NCBI RefSeq assembly: GCF_002964785.1
Contig: NZ_PQCC01000006.1
Coordinates: 1-61,535, forward strand
From: Pseudoalteromonas sp. T1lg48
Lineage (GTDB): Bacteria > Pseudomonadota > Gammaproteobacteria > Enterobacterales > Alteromonadaceae
DNA length: 61,535 nt
Reading direction: 5' to 3'
Positions 22,790 through 31,590 of this stretch are shown here, piece by piece. A program made the translations under genes and the position numbers. A model generated the notes under the pieces. The model did no database searches and had not been told where the DNA came from. It worked only from the letters and a program-made list of their open reading frames with translations. Positions within the stretch are counted from its first letter, which is position 1. Each line of letters opens with the position of its first letter.

Positions 22790-23386
22790 ATGGATGAAAA
22801 CATAGTGTGGCACCAACACGGTGTCGATAAGCAAAAAAGACAACAACAAAATGGCCATAAAAGCTGCATCCTGTGGTTTACCGGCTTTTCTGGATCGGGC
22901 AAAAGCACCATAGCCGGAGCCCTCGAAGCCAGACTGTTTGAGCTCGGCCATCACACCTACTTACTCGATGGCGATAATGTCCGCCATGGTCTGTGTGGCG
23001 ATCTTGGTTTTAGCGACGCCGATCGCAAAGAAAATATTCGCCGCGTGGGTGAAACCGCTAAACTTATGGTCGATGCCGGTTTAATTGTACTCACCGCGTT
23101 TATTTCCCCCTTTCAGGAAGAGCGGGATATGGTCCGTAACCTGGTGGGAGAAAGCGAGTTTATCGAGGTGTATTTGGATACGCCGCTGGCCACCTGCGAG
23201 CAACGGGATCCCAAGGGCTTGTATAAAAAGGCACGGGCCGGCGAAATCGCCCACTTTACCGGCATTGACTCGGACTATGAGGTGCCGACTAATCCGGAGC
23301 TCAGCATTAATACCTCAACACAGGATATAGACAGCTGCGTAGCGCAACTTATCGACTATTTACGCGGTAAAAACATAATAGGATAA
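22790..23386 (+). CDS. cysC: Adenylyl-sulfate kinase
   Basis: CysC, 198 residues, phosphorylates APS to PAPS at the 3' position. The Walker [10 protein letters not shown] lies at residues 32-40, followed by [18 protein letters not shown] and the lid segment [19 protein letters not shown]. Length matches free-standing APS kinases. It lies 15 bases after the permease gene and 3 before cysQ. I did not find a PAPS or sulfite reductase in the window, so the rest of the pathway is elsewhere. Confidence 0.97.
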   Translation: MDENIVWHQHGVDKQKRQQQNGHKSCILWFTGFSGSGKSTIAGALEARLFELGHHTYLLDGDNVRHGLCGDLGFSDADRKENIRRVGETAKLMVDAGLIVLTAFISPFQEERDMVRNLVGESEFIEVYLDTPLATCEQRDPKGLYKKARAGEIAHFTGIDSDYEVPTNPELSINTSTQDIDSCVAQLIDYLRGKNIIG

Positions 23387-23389
23387 CCC

Positions 23390-24160
23390 ATGACTTCTCC
23401 AGAACTGCTCGAACATGTGCTGCAACTGGCACAAGACGCCGGACAAGCGGCAATGTGCATCTATAATAAGGACTTTAACGTCGAGTATAAGGACGATAAA
23501 AGCCCGGTGACCGATGCCGATCTGGCGGCTCACCAGGTGATAGTAGCCGGGCTGGAGAGACTCACGCCACACCTTCCCGTGCTCAGCGAGGAAAGCGCCA
23601 CCATTAGCTGGAAAGAACGACAACAATGGCAACGCTACTGGCTGGTTGATCCCATTGACGGCACCAAGGAATTTATCAAGAAAAATGGCGAATTCACCAT
23701 CAATATCGCCCTGATTGAAAACGGTGTGCCTGTGCTGGGCGTGGTCGATGCCCCGGCGTTGGGCGTCAGCTACCTGGCGGCCCAGGATATAGGCGCCTTT
23801 AAACAGGTCGGCGAAGCCCGCATTGAGCTCAAGGTCACGACCAAAGAAAACAAAGGACTCATCCGCGTGGTCGGCAGTCGCTCACACCCTTCCGAGCAAC
23901 TGGCCAATTTCCTTAAGCAGTTTGACGAAGTGGATATGGTGCCCAAGGGCAGCTCGCTGAAACTCTGTTTAGTCGCCGAAGGTGCCGCCGATATATACCC
24001 GCGCTTGGGGCCAACGTCCGAATGGGATACCGGTGCCGGCCATGCGGTGGCCGCCATTGCTGGCGCCCGCGTCACCACGGTCGATGGCGACCCGTTAAAA
24101 TACAATCAAAAAGAAAGCTACCTAAATCCGCATTTTATCGTCAGCGCCCTGCAACCCTAA
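23390..24160 (+). CDS. cysQ: 3'(2'),5'-bisphosphate nucleotidase CysQ
   Basis: CysQ, 256 residues, inositol-monophosphatase superfamily. It removes the 3'-phosphate of PAP (and PAPS), relieving PAP inhibition of the sulfate pathway. The metal-binding motif DPIDGTKEF begins at residue 87 and the second motif WDTGAGHAVAAI at residue 212. It is the last gene of the cysG-cysD-cysN-permease-cysC-cysQ run, followed 21 bases later by a strong bidirectional terminator. Confidence 0.96.
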   Translation: MTSPELLEHVLQLAQDAGQAAMCIYNKDFNVEYKDDKSPVTDADLAAHQVIVAGLERLTPHLPVLSEESATISWKERQQWQRYWLVDPIDGTKEFIKKNGEFTINIALIENGVPVLGVVDAPALGVSYLAAQDIGAFKQVGEARIELKVTTKENKGLIRVVGSRSHPSEQLANFLKQFDEVDMVPKGSSLKLCLVAEGAADIYPRLGPTSEWDTGAGHAVAAIAGARVTTVDGDPLKYNQKESYLNPHFIVSALQP

Positions 24161-24181
24161 GCAGCCAGCGAAGCATGATGC

Positions 24182-24221
24182 AAAGTTAAAAAAAGCAGCC
24201 TAGGCTGCTTTTTTTAACTTT
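24182..24221. terminator. 40-bp perfectly palindromic bidirectional terminator
   Basis: Two 20-base arms (24182-24201 and 24202-24221) are exact reverse complements with no spacer. Each strand ends in a T7 run after a GC-rich core (AGCAGCCT/AGGCTGCT). It lies between convergent cysQ and the small gene at 24229-24540 and would end both. Confidence 0.92.
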
Positions 24222-24228
24222 AATATCA

Positions 24229-24540
24229 TTACAAGGTCAGTTCAAGGCCACGACCTTGGGCCCAGGCCCGGACGCTGGCCTTGTCATAGGTGATTTCTTT
24301 AAACAACTTATGTTCGCAAAACTCCAGCAATGGCTCTGCGCTTCGGCCCTGATAGAGAATTCGGCTATGGTTGTCATTAAACCGAGATAGCAGTGCAAAA
24401 TAATGCTCGCCGACACTCTGACCATCGGCCTCTGCCTGCTTAATGGCCTCGGTGATGGCTAGACGTACCTGTTCGGCACTGCAATGATGTGCGTATTTAT
24501 GACCTAAAAATTCTTCGAATACCGCTTGCCGTGCACCCAT
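24229..24540 (-). CDS. Small uncharacterised cytoplasmic protein
   Basis: A 103-residue protein, mostly predicted helical (for example EQVRLAITEAIKQAEADGQS), with no signal peptide or membrane segment. A GGGGAAG ribosome site lies just before the ATG, and the codon pattern looks like a real gene. I do not recognise a family. It stands alone, convergent with cysQ across a shared terminator and divergent from the S4-domain gene. Confidence 0.7.
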   Translation of the reverse strand: MGARQAVFEEFLGHKYAHHCSAEQVRLAITEAIKQAEADGQSVGEHYFALLSRFNDNHSRILYQGRSAEPLLEFCEHKLFKEITYDKASVRAWAQGRGLELTL

Positions 24541-24759
24541 GTTCTTCCCCGCTAAAGTTGATAACTACGATTATTAGCATTGGATAGCAATATTTACGCC
24601 ATCCAGTAAATGGCGCCTTGCTACTTGTTATACTTGTTATTGTGGAAATTAGACTACCAACAAGAAAAAAAGTTTGCATTACATTGGCGCAATTTGACAC
24701 ATTTTAGTGCAGCACCTGATGTATAATGTCGCACCTGTACCATAGAGAACATAACCCAG

Positions 24760-25152
24760 ATGCATGACGATTTTATTGAAGTTCAATTAGAAGAAGAGCC
24801 GATTGAGCTGTGTAAGCTATTAAAAGTGCTCGACCTTGCAGAAGGCGGTGGCCATGCCAAGCTGCTGATCGCCGATGGTTATGTGGGCGTTAACGGCGAA
24901 TTGTGCACGCAAAAGCGCAAAAAGCTTTACGCCGGTGATACGGTTCATTTCGACGGCGACACCTTTTTACTCAGCGCCGCTGACAATATGGTTCAGCGCG
25001 AACTACACAAGGCCGCCCCGCAAAAAGCGCCCAAGGCAAAACAACCGGCAGCTGCTAAACAAACGCAACAAGCCGCCGCTCCCAAAAAAACCAAGAAGAA
25101 AACCTCTAACCGCGACGAAAACACGGGCCGTAAACCTATTTCATTCGGGTAA
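24760..25152 (+). CDS. S4-domain RNA-binding protein (YbcJ-like) with basic tail
   Basis: A 130-residue protein. The N-terminal 70 residues form an S4-type RNA-binding fold: LCKLLKVLDLAEGGGHAKLL, then IADGYVGVNGELCTQKRKKL and VHFDG. Single-domain S4 proteins of this kind (YbcJ, RlbA) associate with ribosomal RNA. The remaining 55 residues are a low-complexity Ala/Lys/Gln-rich basic tail (KTKKKTSNRDENTGRKPISFG), longer than in E. coli YbcJ. A TATAAT box at 24722-24727 lies 32 bases before the start; its -35 partner is unclear. Confidence 0.85.
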   Translation: MHDDFIEVQLEEEPIELCKLLKVLDLAEGGGHAKLLIADGYVGVNGELCTQKRKKLYAGDTVHFDGDTFLLSAADNMVQRELHKAAPQKAPKAKQPAAAKQTQQAAAPKKTKKKTSNRDENTGRKPISFG

Positions 25153-25242
25153 GGACGCAGGACGAGTTACAAAGTTTCCTGCACTGACAGGTTGAAAAAC
25201 ACGCAAATATCCCCAAGCTCTTAAATGTGGCTAAAATTCAGT

Positions 25243-25287
25243 CGCAAGGAACCTTGCGCATCAAATAATCGTACTGTGCGATTATTT
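25243..25287 (+). promoter_or_regulatory. Two perfect hairpins in the acnA leader
   Basis: Hairpin one: CGCAAGG / CCTTGCG (25243-25249 and 25252-25258, 2-base gap). Hairpin two: AAATAATCG / CGATTATTT (25263-25271 and 25279-25287, 7-base loop). They end 31 bases before the aconitase start. They could be an operator pair or an RNA element that controls acnA; the sequence does not decide which. No T-run follows, so termination is unlikely. Confidence 0.45.
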
Positions 25288-25318
25288 CGTGCGCCAAGAG
25301 CAGAAAAAGGGGTATTGA

Positions 25319-28060
25319 ATGAAGAACAGCTTTAACACGCTTGCACAGCTTACCGTCAACGCTAAGCAGTACCATATTCACTCGCTGTGTCCACTGGGCG
25401 ACAAAGCCAAGCGCTTACCTTTCTCGTTAAAGATTCTATTGGAAAACCTGCTGCGCCATGAAGATGGCGAGAGCATCAACAAAGACGATATTCAGGCCTT
25501 GCTTGATTGGCAACCACAAGCCAAGCCGAGTAAGGAAGTGGCCTTTACGCCTGCCCGCGTGGTGATGCAGGACTTCACCGGAGTGCCCGCCATAGTGGAT
25601 TTAGCCGCTATGCGCGATGCCATGGAGCAACTTGGCGGCGACCCCAGCAAGATCAACCCCCTGTCGCCGGCGGAGCTGGTGATCGATCACTCGGTGCAGG
25701 TTGACAGCTATGGTAACAACGGCGCCTTCGATCTCAATGCCAAGCTCGAATACCAACGCAATAAGGAACGCTACGAATTTTTACGCTGGGGGCAAACGGC
25801 CTTTGATAACCTCACCGTGGTGCCTCCGGCCACTGGTATAGTGCATCAGGTTAACCTAGAGTACCTGGCTCGGGTGGTGTTTGAAAAAGATGAACAGGGG
25901 CATACCTTTGCCTACCCGGACAGTCTGGTTGGCACCGACTCGCACACCACCATGATCAATGGTCTGGGCATTCTTGGTTGGGGGGTCGGTGGCATCGAAG
26001 CCGAGGCCGCCATGCTCGGCCAACCCATCAGCCTGCTTATCCCCCAGGTGGTAGGCTTTAAACTCAAGGGCGCACTGCCAGAGGGCACCACGGCCACGGA
26101 TCTGGTTCTGACGGTCACACAAATACTAAGACAAAAAGGCGTGGTCGGTAAGTTTGTTGAGTTCTACGGTGACGGCCTGGCCGATCTGCCGCTGGCGGAC
26201 CGCGCAACCATTGCCAATATGGCGCCCGAATACGGCGCCACCTGTGGCATCTTCCCTATTGACCAGGAAACCATAGAGTACCTTAAGCTCACTAATCGCA
26301 GTGACGAGCAAGTAGCCCTTATCGAAGCCTATGCCAAACATCAGGGAATGTGGCGTGAGGCAGGCGACGAACCCCTTTACAGCGACATAGTGGAGCTGGA
26401 TTTAGGTACCGTAGTACCTAGCCTGGCAGGGCCAAAACGGCCGCAGGATCGCATCCCGCTTGATACAGCAGGCGATACCATCACCGAGCATCTGCGTGCC
26501 TTTCAAGACGAGCGGGCTGAAAAAAAAGCGCTGGAGATGGAAGAGGAAGCCCGCATTGTTTCAGAGGGCGGACAACCAAAACAATTGCAAACCGAGCCTG
26601 AAGTCACCGGCATAGCCAAGGTGAAGTATAACGGCGAAGAGTTTGAGCTCAGCGATGGCGCCTGTGTGATTGCCGCCATCACCAGTTGTACCAATACTTC
26701 AAATCCCAGTGTGATCCTTGCCGCCGGGCTGGTTGCCAAGAAGGCTAAGGAACTGGGATTGAATGTGAAGCCTTGGGTAAAGACATCCTTAGCGCCGGGC
26801 TCACAGGTGGTCACCGACTACTTGAAAAAAGCCGAGCTGATGGATGACCTAGAAGCACTTGGCTTTAACCTGGTGGGCTATGGCTGCACCACCTGTATTG
26901 GTAACTCGGGGCCACTGCCGGATGAAATTCAGCAAGCCATCACCGAGCACAAGTTGGTGGTCAGCTCGATTCTCTCCGGTAACCGTAATTTTGAAGGCCG
27001 TATTCACCAGGATGTGAAAATGAACTTCCTCGCCTCACCGCCTCTGGTGGTGGCCTATGCCCTTGCCGGTCGCACCGATATTGATGTCTACAACGAGCCA
27101 CTCACCCAGGATGTTCAAGGTCGCGATGTGTACCTGAAAGACCTCTGGCCCTCGGTAAGCGAGGTGGCTGAGCTGGTCAAATCCACAGTCACCAAGGAGA
27201 TGTTCGCGAAAAGCTATGCCGACGTTTACAAGGGCGATGAACGCTGGCGAAATATCGCCGTGCCCCAGGCCAAACGCTACGAATGGGATGAAGCGTCCAC
27301 CTATATTCGCAAGGCTCCCTTCTTTGACGGCATGAGTAAGGAGCCGCCGGGCCTACCTAGCATAACGGGCGCTCGTTGTTTGGCAAAACTCGGCGACTCG
27401 GTCACCACCGACCATATCTCCCCGGCGGGGGCAATTAAGGCCGATGCACCTGCGGGCCAGTACCTGATTAAACATGGTGTCTCTCAAGGGGACTTTAACT
27501 CCTATGGCTCGCGCCGGGGTAACCATGAGGTGATGATGCGCGGCACCTTTGCCAATGTGCGCCTGCGTAACCAGCTTGCACCGGGCACCGAGGGTGGTAT
27601 TACCAGGACCCAGCCGGAAGATGACCTGGCCAGCATTTACGATGCGGCCATGCAGTACCAGAAAAACAACACGCCTCTGGTGGTGTTAGCCGGGACGGAA
27701 TATGGTACCGGCTCGTCGCGAGACTGGGCGGCCAAGGGCTCCTTGCTTCTCGGCATAAAAGCTGTGATCGCCAAAAGCTATGAGCGTATCCACCGCTCCA
27801 ACCTGATTGGTATGGGCGTGCTCCCCTTGCAGTTTAAAGACGGGCAAGGCCATGAGGAGCTTGGGTTAACCGGCAAGGAAACCTTCGATATTAATGGCCT
27901 TTGCGATAAAGCCAAAGAGCTGGAAATTGTCGCCACCAACGAGGACGGACAGCAAACCAAGTTTAGAGTGGATGTGCGTATCGATACCCCGAAAGAATGG
28001 GAATACTACAAGCACGGCGGCATCTTGCAGTATGTGCTGAGGCAAATGCTGCGCTCCTAA
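25319..28060 (+). CDS. acnA: Aconitate hydratase, AcnA/IRP type
   Basis: Aconitase of 913 residues (E. coli AcnA 891) that interconverts citrate and isocitrate in the TCA and glyoxylate cycles. The three [4Fe-4S] ligands are C457 ([10 protein letters not shown]), C523 and C526 ([12 protein letters not shown]). The C-terminal swivel domain carries [16 protein letters not shown]. An insertion rich in Glu/Lys (near residues 400-420) precedes the third domain. AcnA-type enzymes tolerate oxidative stress and bind RNA when the cluster is lost. The gene is single, with a hairpin-rich leader and its own terminator. Confidence 0.96.
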   Translation: MKNSFNTLAQLTVNAKQYHIHSLCPLGDKAKRLPFSLKILLENLLRHEDGESINKDDIQALLDWQPQAKPSKEVAFTPARVVMQDFTGVPAIVDLAAMRDAMEQLGGDPSKINPLSPAELVIDHSVQVDSYGNNGAFDLNAKLEYQRNKERYEFLRWGQTAFDNLTVVPPATGIVHQVNLEYLARVVFEKDEQGHTFAYPDSLVGTDSHTTMINGLGILGWGVGGIEAEAAMLGQPISLLIPQVVGFKLKGALPEGTTATDLVLTVTQILRQKGVVGKFVEFYGDGLADLPLADRATIANMAPEYGATCGIFPIDQETIEYLKLTNRSDEQVALIEAYAKHQGMWREAGDEPLYSDIVELDLGTVVPSLAGPKRPQDRIPLDTAGDTITEHLRAFQDERAEKKALEMEEEARIVSEGGQPKQLQTEPEVTGIAKVKYNGEEFELSDGACVIAAITSCTNTSNPSVILAAGLVAKKAKELGLNVKPWVKTSLAPGSQVVTDYLKKAELMDDLEALGFNLVGYGCTTCIGNSGPLPDEIQQAITEHKLVVSSILSGNRNFEGRIHQDVKMNFLASPPLVVAYALAGRTDIDVYNEPLTQDVQGRDVYLKDLWPSVSEVAELVKSTVTKEMFAKSYADVYKGDERWRNIAVPQAKRYEWDEASTYIRKAPFFDGMSKEPPGLPSITGARCLAKLGDSVTTDHISPAGAIKADAPAGQYLIKHGVSQGDFNSYGSRRGNHEVMMRGTFANVRLRNQLAPGTEGGITRTQPEDDLASIYDAAMQYQKNNTPLVVLAGTEYGTGSSRDWAAKGSLLLGIKAVIAKSYERIHRSNLIGMGVLPLQFKDGQGHEELGLTGKETFDINGLCDKAKELEIVATNEDGQQTKFRVDVRIDTPKEWEYYKHGGILQYVLRQMLRS

Positions 28061-28070
28061 GTCAGATTAA

Positions 28071-28093
28071 GCCGTGCCTAGCACGGCTTTTTT
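28071..28093 (+). terminator. Terminator after acnA
   Basis: 7-bp stem GCCGTGC/GCACGGC (28071-28077 and 28081-28087) with a 3-base loop, followed by T6. It starts 11 bases after the acnA stop and faces the convergent sialyltransferase-like gene. Confidence 0.92.
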
Positions 28094-28097
28094 CAGT

Positions 28098-28691
28098 TTA
28101 GGCCAAATAGCTGAGCTTACCCTCGGCCTGCAACTTAGCCACATAACGCTGCTCCAACGGCCAGGGGTGACGCTTCCAGCCTTGAAAACCAAATCCGATG
28201 ATATGCACCGGCCTGCCGCTGGCGGCAAAATGGGCTATGGCCTGAGTGCCGGAGCTCGGCCACCTGGGTGTGCAATCGGGCCGCCCTAAACGTAACAGCT
28301 CGGTCAAGAGCTGCTGCCTGGCTAGCGCCGTAATGCGTGTACTTGTCTGGGCCCCGGCAAACTTGACCATCAACGCGTCACCATGATCCAGATTGCCCCG
28401 GCGGCCAAGCAAACGAAAAAAGCGCTGTGCAATAGGGTTAGGCTCGGGGTCGGTGATCACCAGACTGTGCAGCTGCCGTGGGTCGATATCCAACTGTGAG
28501 TGCGCCAGTTTATGGGCCTGGCGACCACGAGCACTGAGCCAGAGATCGGTGCATTTGCGGCCAAGGTGCGTGGGCATACCGGCACAAAAGTTAAAACGCA
28601 CCACCCGCGTATAGGTTTCCACCTCGGCACTGATGTCCTCGGTGATGGGGGCATTGCCAATGATCAATATTGGCTTGCCGGCTTCAGACAT
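28098..28691 (-). CDS. Sialyltransferase-like (GT29-like) protein
   Basis: A 197-residue soluble protein. The N-terminus ILIIGNAPITEDISAEVETY...VVRFNF resembles sialylmotif L, where a GN-x-P turn is followed by a VxRFN strand. The later SSGTQAIAHFAASGRPVHII, followed by a GFGF turn and downstream His, resembles sialylmotif S. These are features of glycosyltransferase family 29, and related sequences occur in marine bacteria. No signal peptide or membrane anchor is seen, unlike animal GT29 enzymes. Donor and acceptor are unknown, and no sialic acid or capsule genes are nearby. Family assignment is from motif memory only. Confidence 0.6.
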   Translation of the reverse strand: MSEAGKPILIIGNAPITEDISAEVETYTRVVRFNFCAGMPTHLGRKCTDLWLSARGRQAHKLAHSQLDIDPRQLHSLVITDPEPNPIAQRFFRLLGRRGNLDHGDALMVKFAGAQTSTRITALARQQLLTELLRLGRPDCTPRWPSSGTQAIAHFAASGRPVHIIGFGFQGWKRHPWPLEQRYVAKLQAEGKLSYLA

Positions 28692-28774
28692 ACGTTACTC
28701 CCCTCGCATCCATAGAGGGCGGATCCTAGAGCAAGTTTATGAAGCCTCAATGACAAAAATACTTGTCCCGCGAT

Positions 28775-28800
28775 GTAACAATTTCACCTGACTGTGCGTA
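28775..28800 (+). promoter_or_regulatory. Candidate ECF-sigma promoter of the small secreted protein gene
   Basis: GTAACA (28775-28780), 16 bases, CGTA (28797-28800). The same layout (GTAACC-N16-CGTA) occurs upstream of the ECF sigma gene at 32323-32348. Including flanking bases, 13 positions agree between the two. Predicted start near 28807, about 105 bases before the coding region. Confidence 0.5.
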
Positions 28801-28868
28801 TTCGTTTTTAACCCAGCATGGGTTTTAGAGGTGCGCCGCGTCCGTTGATGCGAGCGCGCAAATCTAAT

Positions 28869-28888
28869 CAATGTGCCGCGGCACATTG
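28869..28888. promoter_or_regulatory. 20-bp perfect palindrome before the small secreted protein gene
   Basis: CAATGTGCCG / CGGCACATTG with no spacer, ending 24 bases before the ATG. Perfect symmetry and location suggest an operator for a dimeric repressor or a 5'-UTR hairpin close to the ribosome site. Confidence 0.5.
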
Positions 28889-28912
28889 CCAACTAAAGAT
28901 TAAGGTACCACT

Positions 28913-29278
28913 ATGAACACATACAAACCCCTAACGGTGATTGTCCTGGTGAGTGCAGTTGCCCTCTTCACTTCCGCTGTCGACGCTAAAGAGCGTACCA
29001 CGGGTAAAGGGGCCCCAGACCTTCCGGTCATTTACGTGACCTCTCAGAACCTTTATTACGACACTCTGCTGTTAAAAGATTTGCCGTTTAATGGCACTGA
29101 AAATTTCCAGTTGCTGGAAATGGATGGCCCCACCGGAGTACAAACCGAATTCGGCCCCATGGATACCGGCTATTATGGCGGGCGTTGGTGGGTGGATGCC
29201 AACCCCAATGGCTTTATGGATGAAGGTGATGTCTACTTCTTATGTCCGCTTCTGGGCCCAGGTAGAGAAACCCCATAA
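28913..29278 (+). CDS. Small secreted protein of unknown function
   Basis: A 121-residue protein with a clear Sec signal peptide (Lys near the N-terminus, hydrophobic core PLTVIVLVSAVALFTSA, probable cleavage after VDA near residue 25). The mature part of about 96 residues is acidic and Tyr/Gly-rich (MDTGYYGGRWWVDANPNGFM) with a single Cys near the end. I do not recognise the family. It stands alone after a 221-base leader region with a candidate ECF promoter and a perfect palindrome, so it may be stress-regulated by the nearby sigma factor. Confidence 0.75.
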   Translation: MNTYKPLTVIVLVSAVALFTSAVDAKERTTGKGAPDLPVIYVTSQNLYYDTLLLKDLPFNGTENFQLLEMDGPTGVQTEFGPMDTGYYGGRWWVDANPNGFMDEGDVYFLCPLLGPGRETP

Positions 29279-29288
29279 CCTCTTCTTC

Positions 29289-29321
29289 AATGCGGCGAAT
29301 AAGTTGTTTATGCGCCGCATT
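29289..29321. terminator. Hairpin between convergent genes
   Basis: AATGCGGCG (29289-29297) pairs with CGCCGCATT (29313-29321) around a 15-base loop, between the secreted-protein gene and the convergent ndh. There is no clear T-run on either side, so termination is plausible but weak. Confidence 0.45.
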
Positions 29322-29327
29322 AAGCAC

Positions 29328-30629
29328 TTAATGTAATTTCATTTTCGGCCTAACAACTCGCATCAGTTTTTCGCTTAGCCACAGCGCCATCATTTTCAAA
29401 GTGCCGTGCACTGCTTGTTGATGCATTCTGTACAGGCTCATATACATCCACCGCGCAATTTTGCCTTCAATAAACACATCACTGCTGAGGTTACCCATCA
29501 AATTGCCAACGGCACTAAAGCGAGCCAAGTTCACCAGGGAACCATGGTCTTTATAAACAAAAGGTTGCAGAGGCTTGCCCTGATACTCGCGAATGATGTT
29601 GTTTTTTACCGTACTGGCCATCTGATGCGCTGATTGTGCTCTCGGTGGTACCAAGGAACCGTTCTCTTGCGTGAACGCACAGCAATCCCCCACTACATAG
29701 ATATGTTCGTCATCGCTTACTTGCAGGTAAGAGTTAACCACAATTTGATTGTTGCGATTGAGTTCAAAGACACCAAGATCTTTCAAAAAGTCCGGTGCTT
29801 TTACACCTGCAGCCCAGACCTTAATGTCGCAATCCAAAGTTTGATCTTCAAAGTGGATAGTACGCTCATCGATTTGTAATACTCGTTTACCCAAATGTAA
29901 GGTTACGCCAATTTTTTTAAGCTCCATTGTCGCTTTAGTAGCGATACGCTCAGGCAGTGCCGGGAGGATCCGGTCACTTGCTTCGATAAGGTGAATATTC
30001 AGGCGGTCTTTATTGACCTTATCTAGTCCGTATATCTTAAGCAAACTAGTGACATGAAAGAGCTCAGCAGATAATTCAACACCTGTCGCCCCTGCACCGA
30101 TGATCGCTACGTTGAGTTTTGATGTGCTCTCATCCGCCTGCTGCAAGCGAGTAAAGCTGTCCAACAAGGTGTGTTGAAAACGTTCTGCACCACTGACTGA
30201 ATCCAAGAAGAAACAGTGCTCTTGTGCTCCGGGAGTATTGAAGTCATTGCTCACGCTGCCGATGGCGAGAATCAGTTTATCGTATTTAAGCGTGCGCTCA
30301 GGAAGCACCACTTGGCCACGGTCATCTAAAAGGGGGGCAAGTAAAATTGTTTTGGTAAGACGGTCAACATTATAAAACGTACCGAGTTGGAAAATGAAAT
30401 GATGCTTTGCTGCGTGAGCAGAATAGACAACACCATCCAAGCTAGCATCGAGTGAGCCAGTTGCGACCTCATGGAGTAGAGGCTTCCAGATGTGTGTGCG
30501 GTTACGATCTATCAGTATAATTTCAGCTTTGCGCTTTTTGCCCAATTTATGGCCCAAGCCCGTCGCGAGTTCTAATCCTCCTGCACCACCACCAACAATA
30601 ACGATGCGTGGTATTGATTCGTCGTTCAT
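29328..30629 (-). CDS. ndh: NADH dehydrogenase, type II (non-proton-pumping)
   Basis: NDH-2, 433 residues (E. coli 434), a membrane-associated FAD enzyme that passes electrons from NADH to quinone without pumping protons. The first Rossmann motif IVGGGAGGLELATGLG lies near residues 10-25, the NADH-binding motif AIIGAGATGVELSAE near 175-190, and the FAD motif YVVGDCCAF near 308. The C-terminal part has the amphipathic membrane-binding region. An AGGAA ribosome site precedes the ATG. The gene is slightly richer in A+T than its neighbours. Confidence 0.93.
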   Translation of the reverse strand: MNDESIPRIVIVGGGAGGLELATGLGHKLGKKRKAEIILIDRNRTHIWKPLLHEVATGSLDASLDGVVYSAHAAKHHFIFQLGTFYNVDRLTKTILLAPLLDDRGQVVLPERTLKYDKLILAIGSVSNDFNTPGAQEHCFFLDSVSGAERFQHTLLDSFTRLQQADESTSKLNVAIIGAGATGVELSAELFHVTSLLKIYGLDKVNKDRLNIHLIEASDRILPALPERIATKATMELKKIGVTLHLGKRVLQIDERTIHFEDQTLDCDIKVWAAGVKAPDFLKDLGVFELNRNNQIVVNSYLQVSDDEHIYVVGDCCAFTQENGSLVPPRAQSAHQMASTVKNNIIREYQGKPLQPFVYKDHGSLVNLARFSAVGNLMGNLSSDVFIEGKIARWMYMSLYRMHQQAVHGTLKMMALWLSEKLMRVVRPKMKLH

Positions 30630-30951
30630 AGCTATTCCTCAAAAATTGCATACCCAAATGCACGTACCTGAGCGTCAAATGTACTTGGGTATTGTTGGCC
30701 AGTGGGTTGGCCAATCTCTTGTTTTCGAGGAACAATTTGGCCCAGCTTACGCCTTCTGTTAACAAAAGTCATTAAGGCGCCAACTACTGAATTAATATAT
30801 GTAATAACTTTGCTAAGCGAGACATAGACCTGCAGCATTTGCCGCTTCTAAATGCGTGGCTAGGTAAATTACGCGGCGAACTGGTGAACCAATGCTGAGC
30901 AAAATGGCATATCCCAGCGAATAGGGTGGATGTGATTGCCTGTCATCCCGC
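30630..30951. other. Intergenic region, no gene seen
   Basis: 322 bases between divergently positioned ndh (start) and the nrsF-like gene (end). Short open frames here have no coding character. It must contain the ndh promoter, which I could not fix with confidence. Confidence 0.6.
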
Positions 30952-31590
30952 TCAACATTTTACGCGATAAAGCCAGGCTAATCCCAATCCGATCACCATC
31001 ACTAGCAAACCCGGGGTGATGTGAAACAGCAAAATATGGCCTGGTTCATACATGCAGGCTAGCTGCATATACAAGGCAGGCATCATACCGGACGCCAGGC
31101 TCAAAGAAATGGCCATACGTCGTGGGTGGAGAGGATAGAACTTACGCGTCACAAACCAGGCCAGGCTCAGGGGCACCAAGGAATACAACAGGGTTTCAAA
31201 CTCACAGCTCGGTCGTTTTCCCAGACTGGCAGGCTCAAGTGTGGGAGCCACTAAGCCGATTACATATTGCAGCAGCCAGAATAACATCAGCGTTAAACCA
31301 AGGAGCTGTAATCTGCCGCTCGTTCTGCCGGGCACCGCATCCCGAAAAGCCTGCACGCTGACATAAACTATCGCCACCACCCCCGACAGGGTTTCGAATA
31401 AGAAACGCGGCGTCGACAACAGCTGAGAAAAGGCGTCCGGGCGCACTGGGCCAACGAGATGAGTTAGCACAACGACATACAGCATACTCAACACAAACCA
31501 GGCCATGGCCAGCTTGTCCAGATCCGGCATCCTGCCGACCGGCTTGAGGTGATGGCTGAGCTCCGCGATAAAGGTTATTCGATCCGGCAT
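30952..31590 (-). CDS. NrsF/DUF1109-family membrane anti-sigma factor
   Basis: A 212-residue inner-membrane protein with six predicted membrane segments (for example AMAWFVLSMLYVVVLTHLVG, LLGLTLMLFWLLQYVIGLV, TPGLLVMVIGLGLAWLY). The pattern and its position right after an ECF sigma gene match the NrsF/DUF1109 family, which holds SigF-type ECF factors inactive at the membrane. Known systems sense heavy metal or oxidative stress through conserved cysteines; here Cys occur in PSCEFETLL and QLACMYEPG. The start codon overlaps the sigma gene stop by one base (TAATG). Confidence 0.8.
   Translation of the reverse strand: MPDRITFIAELSHHLKPVGRMPDLDKLAMAWFVLSMLYVVVLTHLVGPVRPDAFSQLLSTPRFLFETLSGVVAIVYVSVQAFRDAVPGRTSGRLQLLGLTLMLFWLLQYVIGLVAPTLEPASLGKRPSCEFETLLYSLVPLSLAWFVTRKFYPLHPRRMAISLSLASGMMPALYMQLACMYEPGHILLFHITPGLLVMVIGLGLAWLYRVKC

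Noticed and set aside
24694..24727. TTGACA and TATAAT before the S4-domain gene as a promoter pair
   Set aside because: The boxes are individually perfect but 22 bases apart, too far for normal sigma-70 use; only the -10 is kept as plausible.
28071..28093. Possible regulatory palindrome after acnA
   Set aside because: Stem plus T6 directly after the stop codon is a plain terminator.
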